Assembly (NCBI GenBank): GCA_947631525.1
Contig: CANRLQ010000001.1
Span: 1 to 35,418 of the forward strand
Source: an uncultured Bacilli bacterium
GTDB taxonomy: Bacteria; Bacillota_I; Bacilli_A; RF39; UBA660
Direction: 5' to 3'
DNA length: 35,418 nt
Every line of letters begins with the position of its first letter. Position 1 is the stretch's first letter. The translations under genes and the position numbers were made by a program. Under the pieces are notes generated by a model. It did not search any database, was not told the DNA's origin, and worked only from the letters and a program-made list of their open reading frames with translations. Of the stretch, positions 31,959 to 35,418 are shown piece after piece.

Positions 31959-33041
31959 ATGAAAACAATAAATAAAATTACAAGTCTTGAATATGGAATA
32001 CTAATTTATTTTTTAATTAGATCAATGACATTAGGAATTGCAGTAAATTCCTATATACATATCGGTGGGGTTGATGGTTATCTATCACCATTTATTGGTA
32101 TGATAATTGGTTTTATTCCTTTATATATTTTTATTAAATTGCTTAATTACAAACCAGATTTAAATATATTTGAAAAAATAGATTTTATATTTGGTAAAAA
32201 AATTGGTACCTTTTTAAATATAATTATAACTGGATTTATTTTATTTTTAGTAACAGTTGTTTTTTGGAATTTATTAAATTTTATAGGTTCTCAATATTTA
32301 TATAAAACATCTATATTATATGTATCAATATTTTTTGGTATTTGCTTTTGCTACACATGTACTAAAAGATTAGTTGTTCTTGTAAGAGCATCTAACTTAT
32401 TATTTTATATATCTATTATTATATTTTTTATATGCTTAATAGGCCTTATAGGTAATCCAAAATTAAACAATTTATTACCTTTCTTAGAGTACGGAATTAA
32501 AAAACCGTTACTAAGTTCTCTATCACATGTAGCATATACTATATTACCTTTATTCATATTATTAATAATTCCTAAAAATGATATTAGAAACAAAGACAAA
32601 TTAAATAAAATGATTATACTATTTTATTGTTTAGCTAATATTGGAAAATTTATTGTTACATTTTTAACAATTTTTGGAATAGATTTAGCTAAATTATATG
32701 AATTCCCTGATTTTGTTCTTTTAAGAAGAATATCAACAACAGGATTTTTTCAAAGATTTGAAAGTATCCTTGCAACACAGTGGATATTTGATTTATTTAT
32801 AATGATATCAATGTGTTTCTACTTTGCAAAATCTTCATATAAACATTTATTTAAAAATAAATACGATAACTATTTCATATTGGTAATTATTTTTACAATT
32901 TGTATTATATGTAGTAATTTCTTATTTAAAAGCAATACTATTGGAGATAATTTTATACTATATAAACTTCCATTTATTTTAGGTATATTTTTATTTATAA
33001 TACCACTAATTATTTTTATAAAATCAAGAAAAAAAGCTTAA
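31959..33041 (+). CDS. gerB: GerB-family germination receptor permease-like subunit
   Basis: This 360-residue membrane protein has about ten hydrophobic helices, a short polar N-terminus (KTINKITSLEYGILIYF) and a basic C-terminus. It belongs to the GerB/spore permease family of the APC superfamily, with DGYLSPFIGMIIGFIPLYI in the first third and FLTIFGIDLAKLYEFPDFVL later. The B subunit is thought to hold the germinant-binding site. The start follows the gerC stop directly with only a weak GGCGG-type site, so translation probably depends on coupling. Its last codons lie in the hairpin that ends the convergent gene on the other strand. Confidence 0.92.
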   Translation: MKTINKITSLEYGILIYFLIRSMTLGIAVNSYIHIGGVDGYLSPFIGMIIGFIPLYIFIKLLNYKPDLNIFEKIDFIFGKKIGTFLNIIITGFILFLVTVVFWNLLNFIGSQYLYKTSILYVSIFFGICFCYTCTKRLVVLVRASNLLFYISIIIFFICLIGLIGNPKLNNLLPFLEYGIKKPLLSSLSHVAYTILPLFILLIIPKNDIRNKDKLNKMIILFYCLANIGKFIVTFLTIFGIDLAKLYEFPDFVLLRRISTTGFFQRFESILATQWIFDLFIMISMCFYFAKSSYKHLFKNKYDNYFILVIIFTICIICSNFLFKSNTIGDNFILYKLPFILGIFLFIIPLIIFIKSRKKA

Positions 33042-33056
33042 TTATTTAATTAAGCT
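33028..33056 (-). terminator. Terminator of the convergent tail-anchored gene
   Basis: AGCTTAATTA and TAATTAAGCT form a perfect 10-base stem with a 2-base loop (33035-33056). On the minus strand the T run TTTTTTT follows. The hairpin covers the last codons of gerB and of the convergent gene, whose stop codons are adjacent. On the plus strand no T run follows, so it is weaker for gerB. Confidence 0.72.
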
Positions 33057-33842
33057 ATAAACACCATATATTATTAAACCTGTTATTATTAAAAGCATTA
33101 TAATAAATATAATCTTTAATAATAACTTTTTTTTAGATTTTTTATTTATTATTTTATCTGCTTCTTCAAAATCTTCTTTATTAAAGTTTAAACTAGAAGT
33201 ATAAAATGAATTATCAATTGTATCTGTATCATCAATTTTTTTATTTTTTTCATCATTAGCTTTTGCTTCTTCAAGTAGCATTTTTATTGATTTATTATCT
33301 TCTATTGTGGTATTATCATTTGAATCTAAATCTAACATGTTTAATCCTAGTTCCTTATCATTCATTTGATTTAACATACTAGTGCTAGTTATTGTATTAA
33401 TTAATTCTTTTAATTCATCTTCTTCATTTTCTATTATTTTATCATTGTTTAATTCTAGATTTTTTAGTATATTATAGTTCGTGTTATCCAAACTTCTAAA
33501 TGATTCTTCTTTTGGTCTTTTATTTTTAGCTTTAGTTAGCACATCTCTTATATCATAAACTTTATCATCTTTTAAATCAAATTCAGGAACAACAGGTTCT
33601 TCTTTTTTTTCTTCATGTAATATTTGTCGATATTGTTTTTGTTTTTTATAAGATTCCCTATCTTTTAACATATCTTTTATTTTACTAATATCAATTTCGT
33701 TTGTTTTTTCTAATGTTGCAACTGCTTCAATATTAGTGTATTCACCCATATCATATATATTACGATATAAATCTTGATTTTTTTGACTTCGTTTTTTAAT
33801 ATTGCTATTATTTCTATAATATTTTTCCATTCTACTAGTCAT
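33042..33842 (-). CDS. Acidic tail-anchored protein of unknown function (266 residues)
   Basis: The start at ATG 33842 has TAGGTGG at the right distance; an ORF start at 33902 would add 20 unlikely residues. The protein is hydrophilic, rich in Asp, Glu, Lys and Asn, probably mostly disordered or coiled coil (KDRESYKKQKQYRQILHEEK), with one hydrophobic helix at the C-terminus (about 243-262, KIIFIIMLLIITGLIIYGVY). That suggests a cytoplasmic protein held by its tail in the membrane. There is no signal peptide. It lies between the germination operon and the ferredoxin gene on the opposite strand. No family recognised. Confidence 0.6.
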   Translation of the reverse strand: MTSRMEKYYRNNSNIKKRSQKNQDLYRNIYDMGEYTNIEAVATLEKTNEIDISKIKDMLKDRESYKKQKQYRQILHEEKKEEPVVPEFDLKDDKVYDIRDVLTKAKNKRPKEESFRSLDNTNYNILKNLELNNDKIIENEEDELKELINTITSTSMLNQMNDKELGLNMLDLDSNDNTTIEDNKSIKMLLEEAKANDEKNKKIDDTDTIDNSFYTSSLNFNKEDFEEADKIINKKSKKKLLLKIIFIIMLLIITGLIIYGVYSLIK

Positions 33843-33896
33843 AATACCACCTATAAATAATAATAACATATTTTTTTTCTTTTTTAAACTCTTTCC

Positions 33897-33925
33897 TTGC
33901 ATTTATCGACTATTTTTTTTATAAT
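33897..33925 (+). promoter_or_regulatory. Promoter of the ferredoxin gene
   Basis: TTGCAT (33897-33902), exactly 17 bases, then TATAAT (33920-33925), 18 bases before the ATG region with its TGGAGG site. The site lies in the divergent gap with the tail-anchored gene. Confidence 0.68.
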
Positions 33926-33943
33926 ATTAACTGGAGGTAATTA

Positions 33944-34156
33944 ATGGAAAAGGTAAGAGTTAATCAAGATGCGTGTATTGGTTGTGGTGCATGCACTGCA
34001 ATTGCTAGTGAAGTCTTTTCTTTCAATGATGAAGGATTTGCAGAAGCTAATGAAGATAATAATATCTTAGATGAAATGGATAATGAATTAAAAGAAAGTG
34101 TTATTGATGCTTTAGAAGGATGTCCAACTAGCGCTATTGAAAAAATAAATGAATAA
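33944..34156 (+). CDS. fer: Small [4Fe-4S] ferredoxin
   Basis: This 70-residue protein has one iron-sulfur motif, CIGCGAC (C11, C14, C17), and the fourth ligand in EGCPTSAI (C60). This is the single-cluster type found in Firmicutes (Bacillus Fer-like), not the 2x[4Fe-4S] clostridial form. The stretch between is acidic, as in family members. It carries single electrons to redox enzymes. It has its own promoter and a good ribosome site (GGAGG), and it ends at a bidirectional terminator shared with the convergent rluB. Confidence 0.92.
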   Translation: MEKVRVNQDACIGCGACTAIASEVFSFNDEGFAEANEDNNILDEMDNELKESVIDALEGCPTSAIEKINE

Positions 34157-34160
34157 TTTT

Positions 34161-34196
34161 ATCAAAAAATCCTAATTTATATTAGGATTTTTTGAT
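34161..34196. terminator. Bidirectional terminator between ferredoxin and rluB
   Basis: ATCAAAAAATCCTAAT and ATTAGGATTTTTTGAT form a perfect 16-base stem around a TTAT loop, with T runs in both directions. The rluB stop codon lies inside the stem. Confidence 0.88.
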
Positions 34197-34900
34197 AATG
34201 CATATAATTTTTTTACTTCTTTTGGATTTAATAAACGGTATTCTCCTGATTTTAAGCCACTTAAATTTAAAAATGCTATTGATTCTCTTTTTAATTTTAA
34301 TACACTATACCCTATACTTTCAAACATCTTTTTTACTTGATGATTTTTTCCTTCATGAATGATTATTTCAACTATTGAAGTATCAGTTTTTTTATCATAT
34401 TTTTTTATTCTTACCTTAGATTTTGCTGTTTTTACACCATCAATATAAACACCTTTTTCAAGTTTAATTATTTGTTCTTTTCCAATTAATCCTTTTATTT
34501 TAGCAATATACAATTTATCAACATTGCTTTTAGGATGCATTAACAAATTAGCAAGTTGTCCATCATTTGTTAGAATTATTGCTCCTGTTGTATCATAATC
34601 AAGTCTTCCTACAGGATAAATTCTAATATTGGTATTTATTAAATCAACAACCGTTTTTCTTCCTTTATCATCAGAAGTACTTGTTATAATACCACGAGGT
34701 TTATTTAAAAGATAATAAACTTTATTTTCTTTTTTTAATGTATAACCATCAACTTGAATTGTGTCTGAAAAATCTACCTTAGTACCTAATTCGTAAACAA
34801 TTTCTCCATTAACTTTTACTTTTCCTTCTTTTATGAGTTCTTCGGCTTTTCTCCTAGATGTATAACCACTGTTAGCAATTACTTTCTGTAAGCGTTCCAT
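34172..34900 (-). CDS. rluB: rRNA pseudouridine synthase, RluB/RsuA family
   Basis: The start is placed at ATG 34900 (GAAGGTG upstream; the in-frame ATG 21 bases earlier lacks such a site), giving 242 residues. It has an N-terminal S4 RNA-binding domain (LQKVIANSGYTSRRKAEELI), then the catalytic domain with YLLNKPRGIITSTSDDKGR and GRLDYDTTGAIIL, where Asp 101 is the nucleophile. LANLLMHPKSNVDKLYIAKI and EGKNHQVKKMFESIGYSVLK follow. It isomerises a uridine in rRNA (most likely 23S, RluB-type; RsuA-type on 16S cannot be ruled out). Its own promoter is at 34921-34949, and a strong terminator closes it. Confidence 0.92.
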   Translation of the reverse strand: MERLQKVIANSGYTSRRKAEELIKEGKVKVNGEIVYELGTKVDFSDTIQVDGYTLKKENKVYYLLNKPRGIITSTSDDKGRKTVVDLINTNIRIYPVGRLDYDTTGAIILTNDGQLANLLMHPKSNVDKLYIAKIKGLIGKEQIIKLEKGVYIDGVKTAKSKVRIKKYDKKTDTSIVEIIIHEGKNHQVKKMFESIGYSVLKLKRESIAFLNLSGLKSGEYRLLNPKEVKKLYALSKNPNIN

Positions 34901-34920
34901 AAAATCACCTTCATGTATCA

Positions 34921-34949
34921 ATTATATATACTATGATTAAAAAAATCAA
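34921..34949 (-). promoter_or_regulatory. Promoter of rluB
   Basis: On the minus strand TTGATT (34949-34944), exactly 17 bases, then TATAAT (34926-34921), about 20 bases ahead of the rluB start at 34900. Confidence 0.66.
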
Positions 34950-34977
34950 GAAAAAACATTTAGTAAAACTAAATGTT
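34950..34977 (-). terminator. Terminator of the lipoprotein gene
   Basis: On the minus strand AACATTTAGT pairs perfectly with ACTAAATGTT across a 3-base loop (34977-34955), followed by a T run. It begins at the stop codon of the lipoprotein gene. Confidence 0.8.
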
Positions 34978-35413
34978 ATTTACAAGTGTATCCTTGTTTT
35001 TCTAAGTATTCTTTAGTAGCATCATAATCTCCAGTTGTATCAACAATATTTAATTCTTTTTTATCGTCATCTGACATTTTTTGCAAATCTGCTTTTAAAT
35101 TAAAAGTAAATCCTTCTTTTGTCTTTTCTGTAGAATATGAAACACCTTTTTTTCCATCCAAATTACTAAATTGGTTTTCAACAGATGGAATTATTGTATC
35201 AACATAGTCTAAATAAGTTTCTTCTAATTTCATATCAATTGATACATCCATTTTAGTAACTTCTTTTTTCTTAAATGTTGCTTTAACACTTTGTGTCATA
35301 GTTCCTGTTGTATTTTTACTTTCCATACTACAATCTAATACTTTGTCTTTTCCGCATCCTGTTAATAGACCAACAAATACTACAAGGAATGCTGTTGTTA
35401 AATATTTTTTCAT
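34976..35413 (-). CDS. Small lipoprotein of unknown function
   Basis: This 145-residue protein has a signal peptide (KKYLTTAFLVVFVGLLTGC) with the lipobox LLTGC, Cys 20 being the lipid site. The mature part is small and Lys/Thr/Asp-rich with two more Cys residues (DCSMES and a last-but-one GYTCK), so one disulfide is possible. It loosely resembles DUF1307/YehR-type lipoproteins in size and in its FKKKEVTKMDVSI pattern, but I cannot confirm that. The ATG lies five bases from the window edge, so its promoter is not visible. Confidence 0.72.
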   Translation of the reverse strand: MKKYLTTAFLVVFVGLLTGCGKDKVLDCSMESKNTTGTMTQSVKATFKKKEVTKMDVSIDMKLEETYLDYVDTIIPSVENQFSNLDGKKGVSYSTEKTKEGFTFNLKADLQKMSDDDKKELNIVDTTGDYDATKEYLEKQGYTCK

Positions 35414-35418
35414 ACATA

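Noticed and set aside
33843..33902. The longer start of the tail-anchored protein (MQGKSLKKKK)
   Set aside because: It adds a basic, partly hydrophobic 20-residue stretch without a ribosome site, while TAGGTGG fits the ATG at 33842.
1..35418. Mobile-element signs (transposase, integrase, att repeats) around the surface locus
   Set aside because: No transposase or integrase reading frame and no flanking direct repeats could be seen. The left end is outside the window, so an integrative element is not ruled out.
1..35418. CRISPR arrays, tRNA or rRNA genes
   Set aside because: No regularly spaced repeats and no cloverleaf-type or rRNA-like sequence were found by eye; repeats in the giant protein are protein-level and diverged.
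1..35418. A mycoplasma-type code with TGA as Trp
   Set aside because: gerA ends in TGA exactly where the next gene starts, and Trp is encoded by TGG throughout, so the standard bacterial code fits.

Overview
The window is a very AT-rich, gene-dense piece of what looks like the chromosome of a low-GC monoderm Firmicute (Bacilli/Clostridia type, possibly an uncultured gut lineage). A gerA-type germinant-receptor operon points to an endospore former. Shine-Dalgarno sites are strong, and the sigma-A-like promoters and AT-stem terminators are easy to see. TGA is used as a stop (end of gerA), so there is no sign of a mycoplasma code. A genus cannot be named from this sequence alone.

About 25 kb (1-25417, all minus strand, reading right to left and running off the left edge) is one large cell-surface machine. 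It joins two normally separate systems. The Tad/Flp part has a CpaB-like SAF protein, a CpaF/TadA ATPase, TadB and TadC platform proteins, a short Flp-type pilin, two TadE-like pseudopilins and a CpaE-like protein. The conjugation-type IV secretion (T4SS) part has two tandem VirB2-like pilins, a third VirB2-like domain fused to an exported domain, a TrbL/VirB6-like channel protein, a PrgI/VirB3-like protein, a TraC-like protein and the start of VirB4. Upstream of the Tad core, a four-gene cassette is present twice in tandem (A: 25417-18564; B: 18337-11885). Each copy encodes a polytopic membrane protein with an exported domain, a small Ig/FnIII-like anchored protein, a giant cysteine-rich exported protein of about 1240-1370 residues, and a pilin-like 133-residue protein. 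The giant proteins share their frame, but A carries a block of short Cys repeats where B has a long coiled coil. I infer surface adhesin or tip modules served by the Tad-like assembly machinery.

Three genes of this locus look broken by single-base frameshifts: the TrbL-like gene near 2040, the CpaF-like ATPase near 10640 and the giant protein of cassette A near 22410. I see none in the genes outside the locus. They may be sequencing or assembly errors, real decay, or recoding.

From 25.5 to 29.2 kb are minus-strand housekeeping and unknown genes: a sirtuin, a 372-residue unknown, an RlmD/RumA-family methyltransferase and a small unknown. Then come gerA-gerC-gerB on the plus strand (29.3-33.0 kb), a convergent tail-anchored unknown, a plus-strand 4Fe-4S ferredoxin, an RluB-type pseudouridine synthase and a lipoprotein. 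Regulation visible in the sequence includes terminator/promoter pairs between the VirB2-like genes, a repeated extended -10 motif (TGTTATAAT) in front of four surface genes, and a consensus promoter in front of the Flp pilin. No tRNA, rRNA, CRISPR array or insertion sequence was seen, and no gene-free stretch exceeds 300 bases.
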